Shown one piece after another: positions 1 to 7,042 of a stretch of DNA of 37,010 nt. The notes beneath the pieces are model-generated. The model did no database searches. It was not told where the DNA came from and worked only from the letters and a program-made list of their open reading frames with translations. Each line of letters starts with the position of its first letter. Within the stretch, counting starts at the first letter, position 1. Source of the DNA: Planctomycetota bacterium (GTDB lineage Bacteria; Planctomycetota; UBA8742; JACQVU01; JANLHZ01); assembly GCA_024653775.1 (NCBI GenBank), contig JANLHZ010000145.1, positions 1 through 37,010 on the forward strand. The letters run 5' to 3'. The translations under genes and the position numbers were made by a program.

Positions 1-50
1 TCCCAACCAGTCGTACCGTACTGTGGAATGTTTCCGACATTTGGCATTTT

Positions 51-119
51 CGCTCCGTGATATTTCGTGATAACGGAGCGATTGTGTCGTTTCTTGAAAT
101 TACGCGCCAGTAATTTTCA
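51..119. other. Two small hairpins in the gene-free left edge
   Basis: Positions 1-196 hold no gene I can support. Two inverted repeats are visible. The first has CGCTCCGT at 51-58 pairing with ACGGAGCG at 73-80. The second has AAATTA at about 99-104 pairing with TAATTT at about 113-118. Neither is followed by a clear T-tract. They may be the 3' end of a transcript that starts outside the window, or remnants of a repeat. Confidence 0.35.
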
Positions 120-189
120 GTCGAAAGTTACGTGAGAAATTTCACAGGACTGTGAGAATGAATTTGAATTGTCGGTGGAAAGCGAGTGA

Positions 190-224
190 AGTGAGTGCAG
201 AATGCAGAGTGCGGAATGCGGAAT
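190..224. repeat. Heptanucleotide tandem tract (GCRGARTx4)
   Basis: Four consecutive 7-mers occupy 197-224: GCAGAAT, GCAGAGT, GCGGAAT, GCGGAAT. They are preceded by a weaker related 7-mer at 190-196. The tract lies in the leader of the RidA-like gene. It is one of five period-7 tracts in this window. Their sequences differ but their architecture is the same, resembling the short tandemly repeated repetitive sequences known from cyanobacteria and other genomes. Confidence 0.75.
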
Positions 225-242
225 TCAAAACGGGAAAGCAGA

Positions 243-629
243 ATGAAGAGAATCAATATTTCCTCTGGCGCAAAGTGGGAATCCATCGTCGGCTACTCGC
301 GGGCGGTGCGCGTGGGAAACTCGATCGTGGTCTCCGGCACCACCGCAACGGATTCCAGCGGCAAAATCGTCGGCGTCGGCGATCCGTACGCACAGACGAT
401 CCAGACGCTCCGAAACATCGAAAGCGCGCTCAGGAAAGCCGGCGCGGGACTCGATAACGTCGTTCGCACGCGCATCTACGTCAGGAACATCGATTCGTGG
501 GAAGAGATCGGCCGCGCACACGGCGAGTTCTTCGCCAGCGTCATGCCCGCAACGTCGATGGTCGAAGTCAGCCGGCTGATAATGCCAGAGATGCTCGTCG
601 AGATCGAGGCGGACGCGATCGTGGATTAA
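243..629 (+). CDS. RidA/YjgF-family protein, lacking the catalytic arginine
   Basis: The 128-residue product matches the single-domain RidA (YjgF/YER057c/UK114) fold in length and pattern. It has an N-terminal [15 protein letters not shown] segment, the VSGTTA turn near residue 30, and the C-terminal block VEVSRL...[11 protein letters not shown]. Canonical RidA hydrolyses 2-aminoacrylate imines using an Arg in a PARS motif. Here that motif reads PATS, with Thr at residue 104, so classical imine deaminase activity is doubtful and a Rid4-7-type subfamily is more likely. ATG at 243 is preferred over the GTG at 195, because the upstream codons are heptamer repeat DNA and a purine-rich GGGAAAG precedes the ATG. 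The TAA stop (627-629) is also the left flank of a miniature element. The cellular role is unknown; the protein is probably cytosolic. Confidence 0.88.
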   Translation: MKRINISSGAKWESIVGYSRAVRVGNSIVVSGTTATDSSGKIVGVGDPYAQTIQTLRNIESALRKAGAGLDNVVRTRIYVRNIDSWEEIGRAHGEFFASVMPATSMVEVSRLIMPEMLVEIEADAIVD

Positions 630-812
630 GGACGTGTACAATAATAACTTACCGATCTCGCATCACATCTTCACACCATCTTCGCTTCGCAGTCGGTCGC
701 GAAATCCTCACCGGAACTATAGCTACGCCTCCGGTTTCGCTCTCTCCCGCAAAACGAACCTGGCGCAAATCCGAGCGCGATTTTCGGTAACTTATTATTG
801 TACACATCCTAA
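627..812. mobile_element. Miniature inverted-repeat element, copy A (about 180 bp, TAA-flanked)
   Basis: The core at 630-809 starts with GGACGTGTACAATAATAA and ends with its near-perfect inverse. The inverted arms are about 24 bp with two mismatches (630-653 against 786-809). Both sides are flanked by TAA (627-629 and 810-812), which looks like a 3-bp target duplication. The left TAA is the stop codon of the RidA-like gene. The interior shares scattered blocks with copy B at 31292-31475: CATCACATCTTCACA near 660, CGGAACTAT near 711, and AAATC.GAGCGCGA near 767. There is no open reading frame, so the element is non-autonomous. It separates convergent genes and may act as a bidirectional terminator. 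Confidence 0.82.
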
Positions 813-844
813 TGAATCGCGATCCATAGAGCGACGTCGTCGTT

Positions 845-3043
845 TCACGCGTTCATATCGCGCTGCGCGAGTTCGCGGTAGAGTTCGCTGTTCGAAAGAA
901 GTTCGTCGTGGGTTCCGATGGCAGCGACTTTGCCTTCGTTGATGACGAGAATCTGATCCGCGTGCATAATCGTGGAGAGTCTGTGCGCGATGACGAACGT
1001 CGTCCGTCCCTTCATAAGTTCATCGAGGGCGGTCTGCACCAGCCGTTCGCTCTCCGAGTCGAGCGCGCTCGTCGCCTCGTCGAGCAGGAGTATCGGCGCT
1101 TCCTTCAGAATCGCGCGCGCGATGGTGATCCGCTGTCGCTGCCCGCCGGAGAGATTCGTGCCGCGTTCCCCGACGAACGTCTCGTACCCTTTTGGGAAGT
1201 CGACGATCTCGTTATGGATGTTCGCGGCCTTCGCCGCGGCTTCGACTTCCTCCGCGGTCGCTTCGAGCCTTCCGAACCTGATATTCTCGCGGATGGTGGT
1301 GTTGAACAGAAACGCGTCCTGCGTGACGATCGAAATGCAGCGCAGTATCGACTCGCGCGTAAGGTTCCGGAGGTCTACTCCGTCGATTGTGATCGATCCG
1401 CCGCGGGGATTGTAGAACCGCGCTAGAAGATCGAGAGTCGTGGATTTGCCATGGCCGCTCTTTCCGACGAGCGCGGTGGTCTGACCCTTTCTCGCGCTGA
1501 AATCGAGCCCGTGGATGACGTCGTTCTCGCCGTCGTAACTGAACGTGACGTTCTCGAACCGAATCTCCCGCTTCACCGACTCAAGCTCCGCGGCGCCGGG
1601 TTTGTCCTCGTTCTGATCGACGGTCTCCATAAGCTGAAATATTCGAGTCGTTCCCGCGAGCGCTTCCTGCATGTCGTTGTATTCCTTCACGAGCGCGCGC
1701 GCTGGTTTGTAGATAATCGCGGTCGCGCCAATAAACGCGAAAAGCCGGCCGATCGTCAGTCCGAAATACTCGCCGAAGACGAGGTAGCAGCCGACGAGAA
1801 TGATTAGCGCCGCGCCTATGCCCGTGATCGCGAAAATGATCGCCTTGCTGAGCGCCTTCGCCTGCGAGACCTTCAGCGACCTCCGCAGGTGCTCCTTGTT
1901 GACGTCGCGAAACTCCTCGTCCTCGAGTCCTTCAAGCGAGAACGCCTTGATGATGCGAACTCCGCTGAACGCCTGCTGCATGTGGTCCGTCACCTCCGCG
2001 AGCTTTTCGAGGCCCTTGAGCGCGTTCCTGTTGATCCTTCGCGCAAGGATGCTCACGGGAATAAAGCACAGCGGAAACACCACGAACACGATCAGCGCCA
2101 GCGGAGGGCACATCAAAAACGCATACGATATCCCCATCACCACCATTATCGGCTGCCGCAGAAACTCGCCGAAGACGAAACGGAGCGCGATCTGGGTCTG
2201 GGTGATGTCGTTCGTCGTCCGGCTGATAAGTTCGCCAACGCGGCTCCGCGACAGCGTGCCCATATCGAATCTGATGATCCTCGAGACGAGCGCGCAGCGA
2301 ACGTCCATCGTCGTTTTAAGCATAACGAGGCGATAGAGATACTCGGAATAGTATTCGAAAACGCCGTGAAGCATCGCCGCTATCACGAGCGCGATGACGA
2401 TGGTCGTCAGCAGACTGAAATCCTTTTTCCAGATGACTCGATCAAGTACGTCCTCCGTGAACGCGACCGGCGCGAACTGCGCGAGATTCGTCAGGACCAT
2501 CAGAACGACGACCAGCGCGATCGTTCCCTTGTACACGAACGCAAACGCCATCAACTTCCGGAGCGTCGCGTACTTCGGCTGTTTGTAAATGGCGAACATC
2601 GACGCGAGGAACGATAGAAGACCGACCACGACCCATATCTCGACGATCTTCAGCGGGCTTATGCCCATATCCGCGCCGCCGGGGGAGGTCTCGTTCGAGA
2701 CAATGTGCTCCGCGAAGATTCTCGTCGCTCCGGACGGAACCCGCGCCCGCACCAGATCGCCCTCCTTCACGGTCGGCGTGGAGACCTCGTCCGAGTAGAG
2801 CGAAAACCCATGTAGCGGATACGACGCGCTCACGATAGTGTCTTCGAGCCTCAGGCTTTCACCGCCGCTGACGACGCTAACTTTCAGTTCGAAGTGTTTT
2901 TCGTTCAGCACCAGCGTGGCGTAACTAAACCGGACTTCCTCGATTTTGAGGATAACGTCGACAAGCGGGGCCTGCGAGTCTTCGCCGAGCATCGCGGAAG
3001 TCGTCAGCGCGAGTACCGCCGATAAAAGAATTCCGGAATTCAA
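845..3043 (-). CDS. ABC exporter (fused permease-ATPase) with secreted N-terminal domain
   Basis: This 732-residue half-transporter resembles MsbA/lipid or multidrug exporters. The nucleotide-binding domain is complete: Walker A GKSGHGKST (527-535), Q-loop Gln575, signature LSGGQ (631-635), Walker B ILLLDE (651-656) and H-loop His687. The type I exporter membrane domain spans about 160-470. Unusually, the protein starts with a signal-peptide-like segment (about 1-20), followed by about 110 residues predicted to be extracytoplasmic and an extra membrane helix at about 134-153. The start is TTG at 3043, with GGAGG nine bases upstream. The frame stays open to 3628, but that part lies opposite the next gene and is rejected. 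The gene is divergent from the YdjY-like lipoprotein gene, with a 78-bp gap. The substrate is unknown. Confidence 0.9.
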   Translation of the reverse strand: MNSGILLSAVLALTTSAMLGEDSQAPLVDVILKIEEVRFSYATLVLNEKHFELKVSVVSGGESLRLEDTIVSASYPLHGFSLYSDEVSTPTVKEGDLVRARVPSGATRIFAEHIVSNETSPGGADMGISPLKIVEIWVVVGLLSFLASMFAIYKQPKYATLRKLMAFAFVYKGTIALVVVLMVLTNLAQFAPVAFTEDVLDRVIWKKDFSLLTTIVIALVIAAMLHGVFEYYSEYLYRLVMLKTTMDVRCALVSRIIRFDMGTLSRSRVGELISRTTNDITQTQIALRFVFGEFLRQPIMVVMGISYAFLMCPPLALIVFVVFPLCFIPVSILARRINRNALKGLEKLAEVTDHMQQAFSGVRIIKAFSLEGLEDEEFRDVNKEHLRRSLKVSQAKALSKAIIFAITGIGAALIILVGCYLVFGEYFGLTIGRLFAFIGATAIIYKPARALVKEYNDMQEALAGTTRIFQLMETVDQNEDKPGAAELESVKREIRFENVTFSYDGENDVIHGLDFSARKGQTTALVGKSGHGKSTTLDLLARFYNPRGGSITIDGVDLRNLTRESILRCISIVTQDAFLFNTTIRENIRFGRLEATAEEVEAAAKAANIHNEIVDFPKGYETFVGERGTNLSGGQRQRITIARAILKEAPILLLDEATSALDSESERLVQTALDELMKGRTTFVIAHRLSTIMHADQILVINEGKVAAIGTHDELLSNSELYRELAQRDMNA

Positions 3044-3121
3044 ACCCTGTGTCCTCCGTGGACGCCGTGGTAAACTTACCCTGGCTAAAACCTTTACCCT
3101 CGAAATATCGTTTAGAAGTCT

Positions 3122-5020
3122 ATGAAAGATCAGCGCCGAAAACAAACCGCCACAATCTTCTTTAAGTCTGGCTTCCTTGCATCTGGCTTCCTTGCGCTCC
3201 AGGCGATGTTCGCGGTTTCCTGCGGCGTCGATTCTTCCGAGGGCAGAGTCGGTTCCTCCGGGAACGTCCAGCCAGGGAATTCCGGTCGCGCCGATATCGA
3301 GATCGCTGTGAACGAGCCGGATCCGTTCGCGGAGGAAGCTCCGGACGACTTCGAGCCTGACTTCTGGGACACATGGGCGGACCGTTCGCCCTGGGACATC
3401 CCCCACCATCCGAACGCGATCCCGCTTCCGTTCGAAGTCCAGTATCCCGGAATCGACCGCGACCTGTACAAACACGCGCCGGGGGTTTACGTCGACCCAG
3501 GCAAACGGAAGGTCGTACTCGAAGCATACGTCGCAACGCCCCGCGGGACGATCGAATTCATAGGCTGCGTCCCTCCCGGCGGCAAGCTGTATGAATCCGT
3601 TTTCCGACTGACGTGCCTTCCGAGCCAACTAAGCGAGGCAATGGAACTCGCCGGGTTCGTCCCTCCACCCATCGAACGCGGCGGACTCCGCTACTTCCGC
3701 GATCCGAATCCGCCCATAGGTCAGCTCGTCGACATCGACGTCGAGTTCAGCGTTGACGGCAATCTCGTCCGCAGAAGCGTCCACGATCTGATCTACGACA
3801 GCGTCACCGGAAGGACGATGGCGGACGTCGGCTTCGTTTACACCGCCGGGTTCTCGTGGCCGATTCGCCCGGATTACAAGGATCGTCACGTCTGCGACAA
3901 TCTTATCCCGACTCTGAAGGAAGACCTGCGCGCGGCGCCCGGACGCTCGCCAAGCGAGATTCCAGAGTCATCCATCAAGAATAGAGACTGCGCGACCTAT
4001 CCGCCCGCAGCGATGACCGAAATGAGCGAAGCGTCGTACGTCGCGCGGGGATTCATCGAGGCGCGAGGAACTGTCGCGAACGAATTCGAGGACGACCGCA
4101 AATTCACCGCTCCGGAGATCGCGCGGAACGCGCTGGTCTCCGCGGAGACGAGAACCCGCGCAGCCGAGATTTCGTCCGCGCCGGAGGACCGCGCCTGCGA
4201 CCTCGGCTGGACCGTCGCCGCTGAAATGAGCGCGGCGCTTATCCGCAAAGGTCCGCTGTTTCCGTACGGACCGAATCGAATCATTGTGCCGAGAAGATTC
4301 GAACGCAGGCCCGCGTGCGAAGTGAATGGCGTGGAGTTTCGCCGAGTTTCGCAGGAAACTTTCGCGGAGAATATTTTCAAAACGCTTCGCCGCGTGAATC
4401 CCGCCTCGCTTCTTCGCGGCGGCACAGCGAGGACGAACGCGTGCGACGGCTTCATTTTCCCGATGACGATTCGCCAGTCCGAGGAAAGAGAAGTCCGGAG
4501 CACGGGAGAATTCAAGGACCGCGTTCCTAATGCGACTCCCGCGGACCTTCCACGCGCCGCGCCAAGTCTCGCGGGACCGCTTGCAAGCTGGCTTAGGCTC
4601 TCCAGCGTGGAAGATCGCGAACTCTCGTCGAACGTCTCGCGAAAGTTCACGGACCAGTTCCGATTCTTCGTCGCCGACCGTCAGGGGGACGTAATAGCGA
4701 GCGAACACGACCCCGCGTGCGTCTTCAACAATCCTCAGCCGGAGCCTCAGAGCTATCTGCGATACGCCGCGAATTCGACTCTCATCCCACAGGCAAGGGA
4801 CGTGCCCGTGAAAATCGTCATTACTGAAAGATCGAAGGACAGACCGAATATGTCCGGCCTCGAAATCGACATCGATGCCGGTCGCACCATCGAAGGTACG
4901 AGATACCGACTTAATTCCTGGGACGACATTAAGCCCGAAGCTCCCCTCCGTGCAGACGGACCGCCGCCGCCGGATTCCGAGTCGACGCCGCGCTACGAAG
5001 AAGAAGAGGAAGAGCAGTGA
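3122..5020 (+). CDS. YdjY-like domain lipoprotein
   Basis: The 632-residue product has a basic N terminus, a hydrophobic stretch and a lipobox-like AVSC with Cys34, so it is probably a lipoprotein (the A at -3 is non-ideal). An acidic, proline-rich segment follows. Residues about 140-190 (LEAYVATPRGTIEFIGCVPPG, then YESVFRLTCLPSQLSEAMELAGF) resemble the YdjY domain found in planctomycete-like genomes. That assignment is from memory of the family pattern. The C-terminal two thirds are unrecognised, and the end is a Glu-rich tail. A 15-nt tandem duplication at 3167-3196 encodes SGFLA twice in the signal sequence. Its stop overlaps the next start by 4 bp, so the two genes are probably translationally coupled. 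Confidence 0.75.
   Translation: MKDQRRKQTATIFFKSGFLASGFLALQAMFAVSCGVDSSEGRVGSSGNVQPGNSGRADIEIAVNEPDPFAEEAPDDFEPDFWDTWADRSPWDIPHHPNAIPLPFEVQYPGIDRDLYKHAPGVYVDPGKRKVVLEAYVATPRGTIEFIGCVPPGGKLYESVFRLTCLPSQLSEAMELAGFVPPPIERGGLRYFRDPNPPIGQLVDIDVEFSVDGNLVRRSVHDLIYDSVTGRTMADVGFVYTAGFSWPIRPDYKDRHVCDNLIPTLKEDLRAAPGRSPSEIPESSIKNRDCATYPPAAMTEMSEASYVARGFIEARGTVANEFEDDRKFTAPEIARNALVSAETRTRAAEISSAPEDRACDLGWTVAAEMSAALIRKGPLFPYGPNRIIVPRRFERRPACEVNGVEFRRVSQETFAENIFKTLRRVNPASLLRGGTARTNACDGFIFPMTIRQSEEREVRSTGEFKDRVPNATPADLPRAAPSLAGPLASWLRLSSVEDRELSSNVSRKFTDQFRFFVADRQGDVIASEHDPACVFNNPQPEPQSYLRYAANSTLIPQARDVPVKIVITERSKDRPNMSGLEIDIDAGRTIEGTRYRLNSWDDIKPEAPLRADGPPPPDSESTPRYEEEEEEQ
3167..3196 (+). repeat. 15-nt tandem duplication in signal-peptide region
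   Basis: TCTGGCTTCCTTGCA (3167-3181) is followed directly by TCTGGCTTCCTTGCG (3182-3196). In frame it duplicates SGFLA and lengthens the hydrophobic core of the lipoprotein signal peptide. Confidence 0.8.
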
Positions 5021-6279
5021 CTATGGCAAGCCACCGATTCGCTGTCGTCCACAGGAAGTTGCTCATTCGCCGTTTCCTACGCGATGCGCTCGATCTGTCC
5101 GCTGTCGTCAGCTTCGCGGTGTGCGCTCTCGCCTTCGCGCTCGTTCTTGCCGGTTTTTCACCGTCGCCGCTGCTCGCGCTTGCGATGCTGATTCCGTTCC
5201 TCGCATCCGGATTAAAACTCGCCCGGAATCCGCAATCCGCACTATCGAGCGCGCTCGCAATCGACCGCCACCTTGGAACTCAGCAGATTGTTTACCACTT
5301 CGTGCTGCTTGCATCGAATCGTGAAGCAGCGAAGTCGAACAGTGAATACGTCGATTATCTCGAGTCGCTTTCAAATGGCTATTTGCGGGACGATCGAATC
5401 GCTGGCATCGCGAGACTGCGCATCGGAGCGAAAGACGCAATCAGAATTTCGTTCTTCTCCCTGACTCTCGCGCTGACTCTCTTCGCGGGATCGTTTCCGC
5501 TTGCGTCAGAAAATCGCGAGAAGGAGCTGATCGCGGCGATCTCGGAACTCGAAATTCAGGCGAATTCTCAGCCTACAGAGGACCTGGAAGCTCTCGCGCA
5601 GAGGTTCAGCGCATTGATCGATTCGATACGCGAACCCGGCGCGGACATCAGCCGGATCGACGACGAACTGGCGCAGATCGAACGCGAAATCGCAAATCGG
5701 CGCACGCGCACCAGAGCCGCCCGCGCACTTGCAAACGATCTTCGAGAACAGAATTTCGGGTACGAGGAACTCGCAAACGCGATCGAGTCCGGTCAAGCGC
5801 TGACGGATATGGCAGCAGAATCCGCCGCCGACGCGCTCGAAGAATCCGGGTTTCCTGCTCCCCCGCCATCGATTGAAAACGAGGCGAACGCCCTCGCAGA
5901 CGCGCTCTCCGGAGGCGACTCCACCGCCGCGCGCAGCGCAGCCGGGTCGCTCTCGAATTTCGCGTCCGATTCCTCGGATTCAGCGATTAGCGAACTCGAA
6001 ATGTCCGCGCACATCGTGAGACTCAGCCTCAGCGAACTCGCCGAAGCCACCGGCAATACGATTTCATCCAGCCGAATTTCAGACTTGCAAGGCTCCGCCT
6101 CTTCCGGAGCTTCCGACGTTGGCGCCGCGCTGAACCCGGAAAATTCTGACGCCCGCTCCGAACGTACGACTTTCATATTTCCGCAGGCGGAAACCGCGAC
6201 CTCAAGACGCACCGCCGTTCCGGAGAAGTACAAGTCTCTCGTCCAAGGCTATTTCTCGAACTCGGGTCACGAAGATTAA
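5017..6279 (+). CDS. Membrane protein with coiled-coil/alanine-rich C-terminal region
   Basis: The 420-residue product is unrecognised at family level. It has two hydrophobic N-terminal helices (about residues 28-50 and 52-68) and a third at about 144-165. These are followed by a charged, alpha-helical, coiled-coil-like segment (about 170-265), a Ser/Ala-rich region, and a C-terminal VPEKYKSLVQGYFS motif. That layout resembles large membrane-anchored proteins near BatA/DUF4175-type genes in planctomycete-like genomes, but this is only an impression. The GTG at 5017 overlaps the upstream TGA by 4 bp and sits six bases after GAGGA; an ATG at 5023 is the alternative. The gene probably forms an operon with the YdjY-like lipoprotein gene. 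Its TAA stop abuts miniature element copy C. Confidence 0.75.
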   Translation: MTMASHRFAVVHRKLLIRRFLRDALDLSAVVSFAVCALAFALVLAGFSPSPLLALAMLIPFLASGLKLARNPQSALSSALAIDRHLGTQQIVYHFVLLASNREAAKSNSEYVDYLESLSNGYLRDDRIAGIARLRIGAKDAIRISFFSLTLALTLFAGSFPLASENREKELIAAISELEIQANSQPTEDLEALAQRFSALIDSIREPGADISRIDDELAQIEREIANRRTRTRAARALANDLREQNFGYEELANAIESGQALTDMAAESAADALEESGFPAPPPSIENEANALADALSGGDSTAARSAAGSLSNFASDSSDSAISELEMSAHIVRLSLSELAEATGNTISSSRISDLQGSASSGASDVGAALNPENSDARSERTTFIFPQAETATSRRTAVPEKYKSLVQGYFSNSGHED

Positions 6280-6314
6280 GGTGTTGTGTCAACTTATTTT
6301 GACACGACGCCTAA
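6277..6314. repeat. Miniature element remnant, copy C (32 bp, TAA-flanked)
   Basis: The core at 6280-6311 begins GGTGTTGTGTCAA and ends TTGACACGACGCC, an inverted repeat of 13 bp with two mismatches. It is flanked on both sides by TAA (6277-6279 and 6312-6314). The left TAA is the stop codon of the upstream gene. The AACTTATTTTGAC segment is identical to part of the right end of copy B at about 31455-31467, so this looks like an internally deleted member of the same family. A plain hairpin is the alternative, but no T-tract follows. Confidence 0.65.
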
Positions 6315-6359
6315 CTTCGTGCGGCCACGATGCCCCTGAAAAAAATTTCACATCATTTA

Positions 6360-6387
6360 TTGATATTGATTCACATTTACATATCAT
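6360..6387 (+). promoter_or_regulatory. Possible sigma-70-type promoter
   Basis: TTGATA (6360-6365) and TATCAT (6382-6387) are 16 bp apart in an AT-rich stretch, about 30 bp upstream of a clear ribosome binding site for the 6418 gene. This is a match to the general consensus only; promoter usage in this lineage is unknown. Confidence 0.35.
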
Positions 6388-6417
6388 TGATCAAACTACC
6401 GAACCAAGGAGTCAATC

Positions 6418-6810
6418 GTGAATCACAGAAGAAATCGAATCGTCTACCCTCCACACCATTCAGGCGCTTGCCGAATAGTGCGTGAGGCGATCAACGACTG
6501 GGAAGTGAGAACGTACGACCAGTCGAAGAACTGTTACGCGTTTAAGTCCTCGCGTGGATTGCTGGACGTACAGCTATGGCACCCGGACCTTGAAATTTCT
6601 CTGTGCTCGCCTTCCCGGAGCACGGACTACTCCTGGGAAATCTTTCCCCACGTTCAGCAAGACTCAGACGGCGAACCGATCGCGATACGCTTCGAATGCC
6701 TTCGCTCGGCGAAACAGTTCATCGAAAGAAACTTCTTCGTGACCTGCGTGAGAGAAATCGACCTGATTCCTTACCAATTATGCGAGGAAGCCCTTCAGAC
6801 CCAGATTTGA
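6418..6810 (+). CDS. Small hypothetical protein (130 aa)
   Basis: I do not recognise this protein. It is soluble-looking, with no signal peptide or membrane helix, and is relatively rich in Tyr, Trp and Cys (Cys19, 39, 62, 104, 120 and 126 approximately). The start is well supported: AAGGAG at 6406-6411 lies six bases before GTG at 6418. A possible promoter is at 6360-6387 and a strong intrinsic terminator follows at 6826-6882, so it is a self-contained single-gene transcription unit. Upstream DNA is AT-rich compared with the neighbours. It may be a lineage-specific gene or a recent arrival. Confidence 0.7.
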   Translation: MNHRRNRIVYPPHHSGACRIVREAINDWEVRTYDQSKNCYAFKSSRGLLDVQLWHPDLEISLCSPSRSTDYSWEIFPHVQQDSDGEPIAIRFECLRSAKQFIERNFFVTCVREIDLIPYQLCEEALQTQI

Positions 6811-6825
6811 AGACATATTTCAAAG

Positions 6826-6882
6826 GCCCCTCCCGCTGAATGTCCTTTCATCACTCCTCTCTCGGCGGGAGGGGCTATTTTT
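6826..6882 (+). terminator. Intrinsic terminator after the 130-aa gene
   Basis: GCCCCTCCCGC (6826-6836) pairs perfectly with GCGGGAGGGGC (6865-6875), an 11-bp stem with a 28-nt loop, followed by TATTTTTA. Confidence 0.85.
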
Positions 6883-6986
6883 ACGACCTACTGAGAAAAT
6901 TCAATCCGTGACCCTCTGGGAACTCTCGCCCTTGTCCGCTTGGATCGAATCGAGACCGCCTCCGGCACCACGTTGCACAACAGCCA

Positions 6987-7023
6987 CAAAAAAGCCGCCG
7001 GACTCGCGAAAATCCGACGGCTT
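6987..7023 (-). terminator. Intrinsic terminator of the Ig-repeat lipoprotein gene
   Basis: AAGCCGCCGGA (6992-7002) pairs with TCCGACGGCTT (7013-7023), with one wobble. On the minus strand it is followed by six T residues. It ends about 20 bp downstream of the minus-strand gene that stops at 7043. Confidence 0.85.
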
Positions 7024-7042
7024 CTGAATTCTTGGCGTCGTT

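Noticed and set aside
3044-3628. 195-residue N-terminal extension of the ABC exporter
   Set aside because: It lies antisense to the YdjY-like gene, has no transporter-like sequence, and a GGAGG-supported TTG start exists at 3043.
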